Shown in pieces: positions 46,132 to 58,245 of a DNA stretch of 64,000 nucleotides. The stretch lies in NCBI GenBank assembly GCA_033239525.1, contig BSYO01000033.1, positions 11,938,901 to 12,002,900 on the forward strand. Reading direction: 5' to 3'. The first letter of the stretch is position 1. Each line of letters starts with the position of its first letter. The notes below the pieces were generated by a model. The model did not search any database, was not told where the DNA came from, and worked only from the letters and a program-made list of their open reading frames with translations. The stretch is from Nepenthes gracilis. Its lineage: Eukaryota > Streptophyta > Magnoliopsida > Caryophyllales > Nepenthaceae. A program made the translations under genes and the position numbers.

Positions 46132-46149
46132 TGGCTTCATTTGTGGGAA
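46132..46149 (+). other. Primer-binding site of Tat-2 (decayed)
   Basis: TGGCTTCATTTGTGGGAA directly follows the LTR. It differs at four positions from the TGGCGCCGTCTGTGGGAA of Tat-3 at 61,309; three of the four are C-to-T or G-to-A transitions. It would have paired with the 3' end of a host tRNA to prime cDNA synthesis. Confidence 0.7.
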
Positions 46150-46192
46150 ATAGCGAAAAGACCTACTTAACCACTACTTACACCAAGTAAAA

Positions 46193-47770
46193 ATGGTTAA
46201 CACCGAGACTCAAGCGAGCACCCCTATTAGGGAGGTCACCTCCCTCAACAATGACCCTCCAGCGAGTAGCCATGGGGAGGACCAGCAAACATTTCTTATG
46301 CGAGCACTCAATGCTCGGATGGATGACATATCTAAGATGCTCCAAAATCTTTGTGGACAATGGGTTCAACAGAGGTTGGGGGCTCCTTCCTCAACCGCCC
46401 GCACTTCGACTTCAAGAAGAATGAGTTAGAGAAAGAAGTGCTTGGCCAAGAAAATATGGCAACTTAACGACCTCAAGGCCCGAGTGGCCTTGTGCGACAA
46501 GGGCCGATCATGGTTGGAAGGCCAGCTAACCCCAAATCGTAGGATGAAAGCTTGGAGCGGCAAAATTCTCATTACTTCCATGACGATTGTACGTCTCCAG
46601 ACCAGGAGGAGGCCTCCTGTAACATTCAGCAGGCAAGCAAAAATAGCCGCCCAACCCAGCACCAATCGCAAAACTATTCAAAGTTGAGGACCTATTTCAA
46701 CGCAAAAATGACTGCTGCCGCTCCTCGAGTGGAGGAGAAAGTGGAGAAAATATGGCAGCACATGATTGAAGGAAGCACTAAGGGGCACTTCGCAGATTTG
46801 AGGAGACCTCCATTCATAATGGAAATCCAAACACAACTACTCCCTTACAAGTTTAAAATGACAGTCATGGACACCTATAACGAAAGCATCGAACCGATGG
46901 ATCATTTAGATCACGTCCGCATTCCCTTGAGCTTCCAAGGCCTAGATGAGGGACCATGTGTCAATGCTTTCCTTTGACTCTCAAAGGAGACGCTCAAATT
47001 TGGTTTTATTGTTTATCTCTAAATTCGATCTGGTCATTCCAAGAATTGGCCGACAACATTTTGTTCGAATTTGTATCTAGCTGAAGGGAAGAGAAATAAC
47101 TTTGGCACCTCACCCGTATCAAATAAGGGCCAAACAAAAGTTTGAAGAGCTTCCTGACCCAGTTTATCTATGAGACCCTGTGGATTCCCTAGCTCATAGA
47201 CAAGGTAAAATTAAGCACTTCATATCGACTTTAGAGTCGAGTGAGTTCTTCAAGTATTTGGCCTACAAAAAGCCCTCAAACCTTCGAGACTAAAGCCATA
47301 GCCCATGCATACATGGCAGCTGACAAGGCCAATGAGGCAAAGAAGTCGGGGCATGTGGATCATCCCCACTAGGGACCAACAAACAGAAGGAAGAGAAATA
47401 AGGACCGCTTTGACACCCAAGACCCCAAAAAGCATCCCAAAGTGAAACCGGGAGCTCATAGGAAGTTTAGATCCTTGAATTTGATTCATATAAATAATTC
47501 TCGAACCAATATCCTCATACAGATCATAAATAAAATATTTCTGAAGTGACCAAGGCCGACTAAAAACTTGGAGGGAGAAGATCAGACAAAATTCTACTAC
47601 TACCATCGATCTACGGATCACAGTATTGAGAATTGTCGGACTCTACAAAGGAAGATTGAGGATCTTATTTGGAGGGGGCACCTCACCAAGTTCATGAGGA
47701 ACTCAGGGCAAGCCCCCAACAGAGTAGGCAAAGAAGAACAAGAGCAATAGCAGCTGAAGAACTGAGTTGT
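46193..47770 (+). pseudogene. gag of Tat-2 (decayed)
   Basis: Starts MVNTETQASTPIREVTSLNN, with LNARMDDISKMLQNL next. After a TAG at 46,427 and a frameshift it continues IWQHMIEGSTKG, RRPPFIMEIQTQLLPYKFKM, MDHLDHVRIPLSFQGLDE and, shifted again, FPLTLKGDAQIWFYCLS, the central gag signature. The zinc-knuckle-like part near 47,585 reads FYYYHRSTDHSIENCRTL, with Tyr for the first Cys. Gag would form the particle. Confidence 0.85.
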
Positions 47771-48059
47771 GGTTCGGGTAGTTAGCATGGTGGCAACTAG
47801 GCCATCCAAGAACCATACTCCGAACCATAACGAGACAGCTGCCAATAACAAGAAGGCAAGGGTAGGAATCAGGGATGACATCATTAGTTTTAATGAAAAT
47901 GATATGGCACATGTACAAACTCCTCATTCTGATCCCTTTATTATATTCGCACTCGTTTCAGATGGTACAATAAATTACCAATTGAAATGAGACTTTATTG
48001 ATATGGAAGTTTTAATAATTTATTGATACATATTTTAATTTAGAACTAAAAAAGAGTCG

Positions 48060-49450
48060 ATTAAAAATGGCTAAAGAACCCCTCTACGGATTGAACAACA
48101 AACCAATACCCGTCTAAGGAACCATCTAACTAGAGGTTACCTTGGGAACCAAACCTAGGACGGCATCTCGCATGCTCACATTATTGGTGGTTGACTTGCC
48201 TTCGATTTAGAACACTATCCTGGATCGACCCTACCTATCGGCATTCAGGGCAATGACATCAATCCCACACTTGAAGATGAAGTTCCGAGCGGCATGCGGC
48301 GTCGGAGAAGTCCTAGGCAACCAAATGACTAGCCAGAATACTATCTGTCCCAAGTCACTCAAGCCGCTCCAAATCGACTGGCCAAGGACTTTGATCATCG
48401 AGACGAGGCAACCCTATAACAAGCTCAATCTGACGAGATAACTAACTAGATTCCTCTAGACCTCAATGATTCGGAAACATGCATTCAATTCGGGGGCTCG
48501 CTTATTGGACCCCTACGTGATCCATTGATTACCTTCCTCGACAAAACTTAGATATCTTTGCATGGGCCCCGGTCGATATGTCGGGGATCCCGACTGAAGT
48601 AATTGTTCACAAGTTAGGCCTCGATTCCAATTACAAGCCCATCAGGTAGAAGCAAAAGAACCATTCAATCGAAAAGCTAGTTGTCATCCGTGAGGAAGTG
48701 GAGAAGTTGCTCGATACCGGATTCATCAAAGAAGTGCAATATCTAAATTTGCTCTCTAACGTGGTCCATATTAATAAGAGTAATGGAAAGTGATGAATGT
48801 ATATCGATTTCACTTATGTAAACAAGGTATGCCCAAAAAATAGCATTCCACTGCTCAGAATCGACTTGCTGGTAGACTCCATGTCAGGGCACAAGTTACT
48901 AAGTTTTATGGATGCCTACTCAAACTATAATCAGATTCGAATGAATTTAGAGGATGGTGAGCACACCTCCTTCATGGCCGGACTAGGTACGCACTACTAC
49001 AAGGTTATACCTTTCTATCTAAAGAACACAGACGCCACATACTAGTAACTCGTGAATAAAATATTTAAATCTCAAATCGGCTGAAATATGATGTATGTAG
49101 ATGACATGCTTGTCAAAAGTAAGATCACCGATGACCATATCCGTGATCTCAACGAGGCCTTCGGTGTACCGGATTAACCAGATAAAGTTAAACCCAACTA
49201 AGTGTATTTTCAAAGTATCCTTCGAAAAATTCTTGGGTTTCATCGTCTCTCAGCAAGGATTGAGGTCAACCTCAAAAAGACAAAATCAATCATAGATATG
49301 AGCCCACCATATACAGTAAAGGATGTTCAGATGCTCATCAGAATACTTGTGGCATTCTCTCATTTCCTAGCAAAATCCACGGAAAAATACTTCCTCTTCT
49401 TCAAGGTCTAGAGAGGGACGAAGACGAACAATTTTTAATTAACGGCTTAT
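48060..49450 (+). pseudogene. Protease tail and reverse transcriptase of Tat-2 (decayed)
   Basis: Protease remnant: PLYGLNNKPIPV, stop, LEVTLGTKPRTAS, LVVDLPSI. RT: MYIDFTYVNKVCPKNSIPL, FMDAYSNYNQIRMNLEDGEH and PFYLKNTDATY, followed by two stops where the family has Gln/Arg (Y-Q-R/Q-L-V-N-K). The active-site block MMYVDDMLVKSK near 49,092 is intact, then KFLGFIVSQQG. Compared with Tat-1, the GYNQ glutamine survives here (YNQIRM). Confidence 0.85.
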
Positions 49451-50160
49451 TGTCAGGCTGCCTTTCAAGAGCTGAAGGAGTATTTAGCTAGTCCTCCTCT
49501 CTTGGCATCGTCGATGGAAAGTGAAGAACTGTATCTGTACCTGGCGGTATCGAAGGCGACACTAAGTTTGGTCTTGATCCAGTAACAATCAAATATGCAA
49601 CGGCCCATCTACTACGTCAGTAAAATTTTGGCAGATGTCAAGACCCGTTACATGTATGCAAAAAAGATTACACTAGCACCCATCTATTCAATCAGAAAAT
49701 TGCAACCTTACTTTCAAGCTCACAAAATCATTGTCTTAATTGATCAGCCCTTGAAGGGAATCCTATAAAAACCTAATATGTCCAGATTATAAGTTAAATG
49801 GGCTATTGAATTAGGCGAGTTTGACATAGAGTTCAGGCCAAGGTCGGCCATAAAAGTTTAGGCCCTTGCTGATTTTGTAGTTAAAACCACGACTCCTGTT
49901 CAAGACTCCCATGTTGCCGGCAAAAACATTTGTCAATCAAAAGTGACTCTGGTTTGGACAATGCAAGTTGATGGATCATCGACATAATCTGGCAATCAAG
50001 TTTGGGTGGTCCTGAGGACTCCTGATGGGTTGAAAATAAGCTACTCGTTGAAACTTGGATTCTCTGCCACTAAAAATGTCACCAAATATGAGTCCCTTCT
50101 CGCCGGACTCCAATTAGCAAAAGAATATTCAACGAGGCATTTGATCATATAATACAATAA
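49451..50160 (+). pseudogene. RNase H domains of Tat-2, truncated by an insertion
   Basis: The first RNase H ends KWAIELGEFDIEFRPRSAIK. The second starts MQVDGSST, stop, then VVLRTPDGLKISYSLKLGFS and YESLLAGLQLAKEYSTRHLI. It breaks off near 50,160, before the last acidic motif, where unrelated AT-rich DNA begins. Confidence 0.75.
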
Positions 50161-51690
50161 TGAATTTCGTACTTCATGCTATAGTAGATTCCGGACTTAT
50201 AAAAATAAATTGCATGTTTCAGAAATTGATAAAATAAGCCCTGTATATAAAGTATATAAGCTAATATTGTAGAATTTGTCATGTTGCTGATTTTTGTTGT
50301 ATTTTTTCTATGTTTTGCTGAACTTTGTACTCTAATTTTGTGCTATAACTTTTATAGGTTCTAAATTTATCAACTATTCACTTTATGAAAGTTAGAAAAT
50401 GAAATATTGGCATTTATGGTCTGAAATTCAGTAGACATGCTGATTCTATATTTTCTACTATTTTATTTTATTTTTTTCTTGTTGACGTTTCTATATTTAG
50501 CCACCAATTTAGCATCCCATGCCTTCTAATATAAGTATAAATTAATAAAATTATAAAAGAAAACTCTACAATTATACTAAGACATGAAAAATCATTCTCC
50601 AAAAAGGTGAGAATTAAGAATTTTAAAGTGTTTAGTTTTTCTAAGTTAAATATTGGATCAAGATTTTGTTCAACAGATAATATATTTTGACATATCTTAG
50701 TATATTATAGTGCTATATTGATTTTAAACTCTATTATTCGCGGAGAATAAGCAGTGCTTGGTCATATCTATAGAGTTATAGGTAAACGGCCCACCTCTAG
50801 GTCTTAAATAATAGTTTATGGCCTTTGGTTGTATGAAAATGTATACAACCCAAGTCTCGATGATCCACTCATTTAGCTAGTAAGATTTATTGGCTCTGGT
50901 CTAAAAAAATAACAATTTAAATATGTTTTGATGATAGAGACAAGAAAATCTAAGAATTTTAATATGTAGTTTCTCTACACAAGGCCAAGCATTGCATTCG
51001 ATCATGTTTCATAGTGCCTTCCGATATATTTTGAATACAAAGTATACATATTCGCTGATATATTACGTGTCTTACTAAACTTTTGGCTCATTCTTTTACT
51101 ATTTTACTAATCCTTCAAATGATATACACAATATTTGTTGGATGAACAAGAGTGAAGGTCAAAGAGCTGTAGTTTATGTTTTTCTCAGATTTTAATATTA
51201 TTATTATATTTCCAGATGTTGTTTAATGTTTCGCTAGGCCATAATTTAGTTCAATCTCAGTGTTTGGACAATGAATTATAATTTATTTGGCTTTGGATAG
51301 TGTTTAAATGCCTAAAATATTGTATTATGGCATCCAGTGTCTACCAATATATGTTGACGGTTTTGTGGAATGAGTTGGAAGAAGTTTATAGTTGATATCC
51401 TAAAGTCTGCAATAGATTATTATCTTTAGTTAAGGATGATTGTGGTCTTGCTCTTTTAATTTGAAGGTTGAACTTGTTTTGGTTACTTAGGCAGGCATCG
51501 TTCCTTACTGTTGGTCCGACGTCACGTATTTGGGTCCTATATTTAATTTAATATTTTCGCATGGTTGATTGAAATATCAACGTGGAGTTCATATCTGAAT
51601 TGTGAAAAATAAGAAATAATTAATTAGAAAATAATAAATGAATTAGAATTAACTTTAACACAGGAATTAGCACGTGACAAGTCCCTATAG
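50160..51690. mobile_element. AT-rich insertion/replacement in Tat-2 pol, LTR-like
   Basis: About 1.5 kb of noncoding DNA replaces the end of the second RNase H and the integrase N-terminus, roughly 0.8-1 kb of coding sequence judged from Tat-1. Part of it (about 50,770-50,830: ATCTATAGAG, AAACGGCCCACCTCTAGG, TAAATAATAG) resembles 36,480-36,560 in WDR4 intron 8. It may therefore be a fragment of the same LTR family. The ends are not resolved. Confidence 0.45.
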
Positions 51691-51694
51691 TCGT

Positions 51695-52535
51695 TTGCAC
51701 AATAGAAGCTTGACATTCTCGCTCCTTTTTCCGTAGCGTCCAGACAAAGAAAGTTCGTCATCGTGAGTATCAACTACTTCACCAAATGAATTGAGGCCTA
51801 CTTGTTGGCCTGAATTACAGAACATAATGTGACAAAGTTTGTCTATCAGAGCATCATTTGTAGATTCGGGATTCTCGAAGTCATTGTCACCGACAATGGA
51901 ACCCAATTTTCTAACAAACGTTTCATCAAGTATTGCACAAGTTTGGGCATCCAACTGGTCTATATCTCTGTCGCCTATCCACAAGCGAATAGGTAAGTAG
52001 AAGTCACCAACCAAACCCTTCGGCATGGACTAGAGACCAAGCTAGAAGATATTGGGGACTCTTGGGTATATGAGCTACCTTCCGTATTGTAGGCCTACCG
52101 AATGACATCGAAGGAGACAACCCACGAGATGCCCTGAAATCTATGGTATGGGATTATGGCAGTCATCCCAGTAGAGATCGGATTGCCCGGCCTCCTAATT
52201 GAGAACTTTTACTCACTCGATAATGCGTAGCGACTTAGGAAACATCACAACTTTCTTGAAGAAACCCGAGAAGCAGCCCATGTGCGATGGCAGCCTATCA
52301 GTAGCAGATTGCTCGGTATTATAATAAGAAGATGAAAGCGCGCCAATTCAATGTTGAATACCTAGTTCTGCAAAGTATAGAGGTTGCGGGCAAAAATATT
52401 AATAGGAACAAACTTCCCCCAAACTAGGAGAGTCCATTCCTCGTCTTAGCTATTCTCTAAAATGATACGTATAAGTTGTACACCCAGAATAGCAAATTGG
52501 TCTCGAGAATATGAAACGACATCCACTTGAAAAAG
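51695..52535 (+). pseudogene. Integrase of Tat-2 (decayed, N-terminus missing)
   Basis: The core reads VIVSINYFTK, stop, IEAYLLA, SIICRFGILEVIVTDNGTQF and SVAYPQANR, so the TDNG Asp lost in Tat-1 is still present here. The C-terminus has VIPVEIGLPGLLIENF, FLEETREAAHVRWQ and a shifted block matching the Tat-1 end HLKRYF. Several stops interrupt it. Confidence 0.85.
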
Positions 52536-53132
52536 TATTATTAGTAACCTTATGTTAAGCTCAGGTAGGTCTAGCATAGAACCTAGAGTGTGCTTGTACA
52601 ATGTACTACATTTAAATTAATGAATTGCTCGTTTATTGCTTATTTTGTTAATTATTATTTGCTTATTCACATAAATACTTACATGATGTTGCATAAAACT
52701 AAATGATCTAGACTACCTCTAAGTCGGATGGATTACTTCCCACCTGCCTCTTGACTTACAAATAGTCAAAGAACCTCGGTCTAGCCACTAAGTGGCCTAT
52801 TCACGGTCGGATTTTTACTTTTGTAACACTCTGTGTGGCCAATCTGCAATCGAACACTTAAACCTTAGGGGGCTCCTCTGTATGCGTATGTCGACTCCCG
52901 TACACAGGGACGAGCACCATCAGTCGACCATGACCTACGAATTGGGATTAGACGCGTGGGGACGATAATATACCTCGAAGGGGACAAGCTCTAATGGTAA
53001 CACGCGGATGACGACTTTGACTTTGCGAAAGCTCAACAATGACAAGAATAGTGCTTAGCCGACAAGCAATGATACATCAACATAAGATTTCACATAAATA
53101 TAAAAACTTTAGCACTAGCAGTTGGAAAAAAT
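52536..53132. other. Tat-2 spacer between pol and the antisense gene
   Basis: Noncoding sequence equivalent to the Tat-1 stretch at 21,030-21,750. It contains diverged words such as CTAAGTCGGATGG and CACTAAGTGGCC. No gene is recognised. Confidence 0.5.
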
Positions 53133-53138
53133 TTTATT
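53133..53138 (-). terminator. Poly(A) signal AATAAA of the Tat-2 antisense gene
   Basis: AATAAA on the minus strand, 68 bp past the antisense stop codon, preceded by GTATACTTGTACATTC and CTTTGTAATTAATT. Its Tat-1 counterpart has a similar run-in. Confidence 0.55.
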
Positions 53139-53205
53139 AATTAATTACAAAGGTAGAATGTACAAGTATACTACCACAACAAAAACAAAAAAGACGTCAT
53201 CTAGC

Positions 53206-55103
53206 TTACAACCCAAAGAGGGCTATCGAACAGCCGGGGGCTCCCTAGCGAACAAGAGGAGGGCTCCCCTTGTCAGAGAAATCTGTCAAATCGGATAGAT
53301 ATGGGGCACCTCTATTCCTTTGGTCAAAGAAGCCCACAAGAAAGTTTGGGTCAACCAGTGAGGCAATTCGCTGGCACAGGTGAATGCTGTCCAAAAGTCT
53401 AGCGCTCAAAGCCTAGCCCACCTCGTCCAAGCTGAGTCAGATCGTCAACTTCACTCCCAACCAAATATTCTCACTCTGGGGGTCTACAAGATGCTGCGCG
53501 GCCACTTACAGTGCATCCTTGGATCTTTACAGCTCCTCCCTAAGCACAGATAGTTTGAGTTCAAGATTGGAGACCCGTTCCCAGCACTACTGGACCTCGA
53601 CAGTAATGGCATCCACTCAGCCTTGCATCTCCTCGACCACGTTCAGATCAACGCTCATTTGGTTGAGACGACAGACCTCCTCGTCAAGCTGATGAATTAT
53701 AGATGACTGTTGGTGCAAGCACATCTACAAAATCTCCACCATCTTATCGTCTTACAAATAGAACATGAGAAAGGAATCAAGCCAGGCCGTCCCCAATAAA
53801 AGTGAAAATGTTCTTTGAAACATACCAATATGTAACATAGTACATTAGCCCCAGTAGTTAGGGGCACCCTGGACGAAGAAGTAGGGGTGGACGGCCGCTC
53901 CGACCGAGGTCCACTAGGACTTGGATGCGGCAGGGATGCCACCGGACCCCTTGTGGCGCCAGACGCTAGAGTCTCCGAACAGGGCACTTCCACAATCGCC
54001 GTCGCCTTAGCATTACCCTCCGTCTAGGCCCTCCCTGGGCAGACGTTTCCAAGATCCTCCTCGACAATGGAATGGCCAGGCACTGTCTCCTTAGGTAAAG
54101 TGCTCCCTATAATATGGACATCCTGCTAGGTCTGGTCCACTACACAAACTAGCTCGGTTGACTCTCCAACCTCCCATTCACTTGGGGTTTCAGCAGGAGG
54201 TGGAGGGGGCTCGCCACCCACAGTGAACCATGACCCAGTGCCCTCCTCCAGGATGCGACTGGTTGAGAAAGTGGGATAGAAACTGGTCCATTGGACGACT
54301 TGCCCATGCCCAGCATTTGCTCTGCAATAGGCAGACCTGATCTGGAGGAAGAGGAAGAAGGGCATGGCAAAGCAGCCCACCGCTGTGGTGAGCTCTCAGA
54401 GGAGTCCTGGTTGTGCAGAGACCCAACCTTCCTTTTGGACTATACCGATGGTAGAGCAGCAGTTACATCAACCCCCTCTAAGACAGGCTCCCAATTGGCC
54501 AGTGTGAGGGCCTCAGCGAACAACATCTTGTCCTTCTCATTGAACAAATCAGTATTTACTCGAACAAGCTCTATCGGCAGCTTTGTCGAGTTCTCTTCAT
54601 TACACAAGACTTTACTAGTGAAAGATTCAGACACTTTGCCCCACTCACTAGGGAGGGCTAAATTGGAAGGGTTTTTAATGAAGAAGAATCAGTCCTTCTA
54701 ATTCTTTACCGAGTCGAGGATCCCCTTACTTATTTGTAAATCTTAGGGTGACAATGAAATCCAATCTGCGTTTTGGTAAACTTGGAAGATCACTTTCACT
54801 GTCATCACATTCAACGTTCGAACGTAGTGTCTGGGAAAGATGTAAAGAATTGGCGTGAAACCTCATGATTGGAACCCCAAGGTTCACTAGAATTTCTTGT
54901 AACTCTCGCATGAGGGGAAAATGAAAGCCACTCCTCAGGTGGACTTCGTAAATGGTGATGAATCCGCTTGGAGGAGAGCAGACTCTATCGTTCTCCGCCA
55001 GCACCCCGAACGAAATCACACTCTGAATTTTAGACAATGTATACAGAGCCACAATGTCGGCCGCAGAAAGTACTAAATGGATCGCATCAACAAGAGGTGC
55101 CAT
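53206..55103 (-). pseudogene. Antisense spliced ORF of Tat-2 (retroelement accessory protein, decayed)
   Basis: The gene runs opposite to Tat-2 gag-pol. The start is MAPLVDAIHLVLSAADIVAL at 55,103. The N-terminal domain includes SGFITIYEVHLRSGFHFPLM and ILVNLGVPIMRFHANSLHL, resembling the plant 'putative gypsy-type transposon' domain (Pfam PF04195, from memory). A Pro/Glu/Ser-rich middle follows. An intron of 75-83 bp (donor GTATGT at 53,825; acceptor at 53,751 or 53,743, the latter keeping frame) lies before a coiled-coil exon (HQLDEEVCRLNQMS, LELKLSVLREELQRSKDAL). The C-terminus has HLCQRIASLVDPNFLVGFF and a stop at 53,208-53,206. Many stops and shifts break it. The order is the same as in Tat-1. 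Its role is unknown. Confidence 0.75.
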
Positions 55104-55269
55104 GGAAGCAAGAAAAAGAAAGAGAAAGTTGACTCGAGAATGATTTGAATTGAGAGGAGGAAAAAGAATCAGGAAGAGTGATGATGAAGTGCCGTTTATA
55201 CAGGCAATCGTTTGAAATTTGAAACGGCCATCGTGGGTTCCCAAGGAAGAAAGCACTATAATGACGAGT

Positions 55270-56142
55270 GACAAGTGAGCACTCCCTGATGTGACACGTC
55301 ATGCCGGCCATCGGCGTCAGAAATGATGACCTGACACTGTATGGATAATGGACACCTGGTAGGCTAAGATAAGCTAAATGTCAGAACAGCGTAGGCTCCC
55401 AAATGCACAGCTATGATGAGTTCAAAACCAGAATGACAGGCCTACAATTAGTCTAGCATCAAGCTTGATTGGTATGCCCATGGTCCAGTCCGTGTCAAGC
55501 AAGGCTGGTTCGCCCATGATCTAGTCTAACGTCAAGCTGGACTAGTATGCCCAACATCCATCAAGTTCGGCTTTGAGTTGGATTGGTAAACTGCAATCCA
55601 ATCCGACTTCAGCATCAGGTCGGATTGATGGCCACTCATCCGGTCTGGCATTGAGACAAACTGGTAGGCAGCAATTTAGTCCGGCTTCAACATCAAGCTA
55701 GATTGATGGCCACGCAATCTCGCCTAGCGTCAAGACCGATAACCATCGCAAAGGCCCACAGGCGAGTTGAGGAGCCAGTGGGTAGTGCCCCACAGCCCAC
55801 TCCTACACGCTGGAAATTTATCATAACCGATAATTGTTACACTGAACACATTTTGTGATAAAATCAAAGGAGGAAGAAAGGTGAGGGTGAAACGAAATTT
55901 TCTTACACATCCGAACAATTCCACAGGCGGTTGTCACCAACTAGGGAAGGCCAAATTGCCTGACAACCCTATAAGTACTCCTTCACTACACCAATAAAAA
56001 GGGGGAGAGAAACAACCAGAAAATTCCCTGCCTAAAAAGAGCATCTACAGAGTTCACTCATCATTCTGTCCTTCTCACTCTCATACCACTCCACGCCGAG
56101 TACAGCCCTCGAAGCAAATACCATCACTATTCTCGTACATCA
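55270..56142 (+). repeat. 3' LTR of Tat-2 (long U3)
   Basis: The right part (55,735-56,142) matches the 5' LTR. The left part holds the tandem U3 repeats and probably starts close to TGATGTGACACGTC near 55,288. The TATA-like word is CCCTATAAGTACTCC at about 55,967. The right end is taken at CGTACATCA. Confidence 0.6.
55447..55725 (+). repeat. About seven tandem copies of a 38-40 bp unit in the Tat-2 3' LTR
   Basis: Diverged units carry GTCTAGCATCAAGCTTGATT, GTCTAACGTCAAGCTGGACT and GTCCGGCTTCAACATCAAGC, each followed by TGG(T/C)A(T/G)GCCCA or GATGGCCAC words. They lie in the U3 part of the 3' LTR and are missing from the 5' LTR. Tat-1 has an unrelated 46-bp array in the same place. Confidence 0.75.
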
Positions 56143-56465
56143 TTTCTTTCATCGCTAGTCACTACATCTTTCTATTTATTGAAAAAAAGATTTCTGACTT
56201 GAATATCAGAGGATATACCAGAAAATGAATCTCATAAATCTTCTATTCTCTTATTTTTAATCATGGTATGTAGAATTTAGGTTATCATAAACGAAGATCG
56301 GACCTGCTTTATTCAACTAGCAAGGAAGATCCAAGTAACTCACTAATCTGCGCAAAACTTGAATTCCAGGACGCATTATTATTTAAAAATATTATTTGAT
56401 GATATGATAAATAAAATTTAAATTTTTTTTAAAAAATATTATTTAATTAATATAGATGGTCGGTA
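56143..56465. other. Spacer between Tat-2 and a solo LTR
   Basis: About 320 bp of AT-rich sequence without recognised features. Confidence 0.5.
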
Positions 56466-56747
56466 TTTACTATAATATCCCAAATATTTTTTTTAGAATA
56501 AAATTAATAAATTAATTTTAATAATTATTTTAATTATTATTAGGATTAAAATCTGACATTTAGGCCTAATAAATTAGATGGATTAATGGATTGGGCCTGA
56601 ATATTTAGACCGTTAATTAAAATTTAGATTAAATAGTGAATTAATTATTCATTGACAAAGTATATATGTATATATAATATTAAAAATTTAGGTTAAGGTC
56701 TTAAATAGAGGTAATTTGATACTAACTAAATAATAATAAATGTATTA

Positions 56748-56763
56748 ATAAATAATAATAATT

Positions 56764-56798
<35 letters not shown>

Positions 56799-56860
56799 TG
56801 ATAATAATAATAAAAATAATAATGATAATAAATATAATAATAATAATAATAATAATACTA
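56748..56860 (+). repeat. (AAT)n microsatellite
   Basis: Runs of AATAATAAT, interrupted by GATAAT, cover about 110 bp inside the solo LTR. The long Ile- or Tyr-rich open frames here are by-products of the repeat. Confidence 0.9.
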
Positions 56861-57599
56861 AAGGAAAAGGGAGAACGAAGAAGTAAAGGAAAGAGGGAAA
56901 AGAGAAGAAGAGAAGGAGGGAAAGGGAGGAGGGAGAGGAAGGCGGCGAAACCATGGACGCGGATCCAGCAATGCCAAAAATGGAAACCGAGCACAATCCT
57001 AATCGGACCCATTCGTTATTTAAGGAAGACGTTGGTGTTAAGAAGGGGGAAAAGGAGTTGCCGTCGTGAAACCCTAGTCGTGCGATCGTCGCATTTGTTC
57101 CTCGCCATTGCCACTACTACTACCATCATCGACCAGTGCCGGAAGAAGAGTTGCCATCGCTGTCATCGTTCAAGTGGTTTGCTGCCGTCGCCGACATCAA
57201 TCGGTACCAAAGCCACCATCACAAATCTGAAGCCGAAATCGGAGCCGTGGTGAAGCCGAACCCCAAGTCGTGTTATGGAACCGTGAAAATCAGGCAAGTG
57301 AACCCTCTATTGTCATTCTACTCAATTTGAAGCTGATCCCTCATAAATCTTTCCTTCTTCGTTGGTATTGTTGGTTGTGTGCTCTTGGATTCAAAGTTGA
57401 TTCGAATCTGTCTCTCTCTCGCTTCCTCTAATTCCACCATTTTGAGGCGTAAATTGGGAGGGTGTACGCTCTTTGGGAAATTGATGAGAGGGAGCAAAGT
57501 TGTTAATCTGTTTTTGTGACCGGCAGAAATTGAGTGAGAAGCAAACCTTCGTGCTCTGTTCTGGCCGAGAATTGGTGGGTGAAGGAATTGTAAATTTGG

Positions 57600-58245
57600 G
57601 ATTAAATTGGAGGTATATTGCTGTGTGTGGTTGTGTAAGTAGATGGTGATTCGATCGAACTGTGTGTAGGTGTTCTGTGTGTGCTCTGTGTGGGTGGATG
57701 CGTTGACAGTAAAGGTGGTTTTGATTGATGTTGTGCATGCGTGAGTGTGTGCAGAAGTATATGTGCTGCTGTGATGGGTGTAAACGGCTGAGTGTAGCCG
57801 TGTGTGTATCTATTTGTGTGTATGTGTGTCTACGGTGGTGGGTGTGTATTTATTTGTGTATCGGTGTAGGTATTGTGTGGGGGTTTGAAGCAGTGTGTGT
57901 GTGCAGTGCTGCTGCTGCTACTGGCAGCTGTGTGAAGTAGGTGTGGAGGAAGCAGCTGAGCTACTGTGGGCGCGAGCGACAATGAGTGAGCCGTGAGTGT
58001 TGTTGGTGGAGTGTATGTGTGTGTGCGCGTGTGAGTGGAGGCAGCAGAAGCTGCGTGAAGCAGTGGGCCGTGAGCTGAGTTGGTGGAGGGCAGCACAGTG
58101 GCCCGTGGGTGGAGATTTGTGGATGAGGTACGTGGGTATATGTGTGTTTATGTGTTGGTATATATATATATATATATATATATGTAGTAAGGTATGTGGA
58201 TACAGATATATATGTATGTATGTTAATGTGTGATTATATATGGAT
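57600..58245 (+). repeat. GT-rich strand-biased tract with (TA)n
   Basis: Over about 600 bp the plus strand is strongly G/T-biased, with GTGTGTGTGTGCAGTGC, TGTATGTGTGTGTGCGCGTG and similar. It ends with a (TA)n run at about 58,159-58,183. Open frames here (Cys/Val-rich or Thr/His-rich) are repeat by-products. Confidence 0.75.

Larger units (their letters stand above)
45738..56142 (+). mobile_element. Tat-lineage Ty3/gypsy retrotransposon on the plus strand (Tat-2)
   Basis: The order is 5' LTR, primer-binding site, gag, protease, RT, RNase H, an AT-rich insertion, integrase, antisense ORF, U3 repeats and 3' LTR. The two LTRs align over about 390 bp and are clearly diverged, so the insertion is old. 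All coding domains contain stops and shifts. The outer ends are approximate: the left is near TGATAGGGG (45,738), the right near CGTACATCA (56,142). An exact target duplication is not evident. Confidence 0.85.

Noticed and set aside
54126..54426. Several overlapping minus-strand frames of 73-84 codons
   Set aside because: Only one follows the antisense gene; the others are shifted frames over the same Pro-rich coding stretch.
56722..57253. Long open frames over the (AAT)n tract and the block behind it (up to 151 codons)
   Set aside because: They are repeat by-products or leader-like LTR sequence inside a solo LTR with defined ends; no protein family is recognised.
57725..58233. Cys/Val-rich open frames in the GT-rich tract
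   Set aside because: Composition follows the GT bias of the LTR and resembles no protein.
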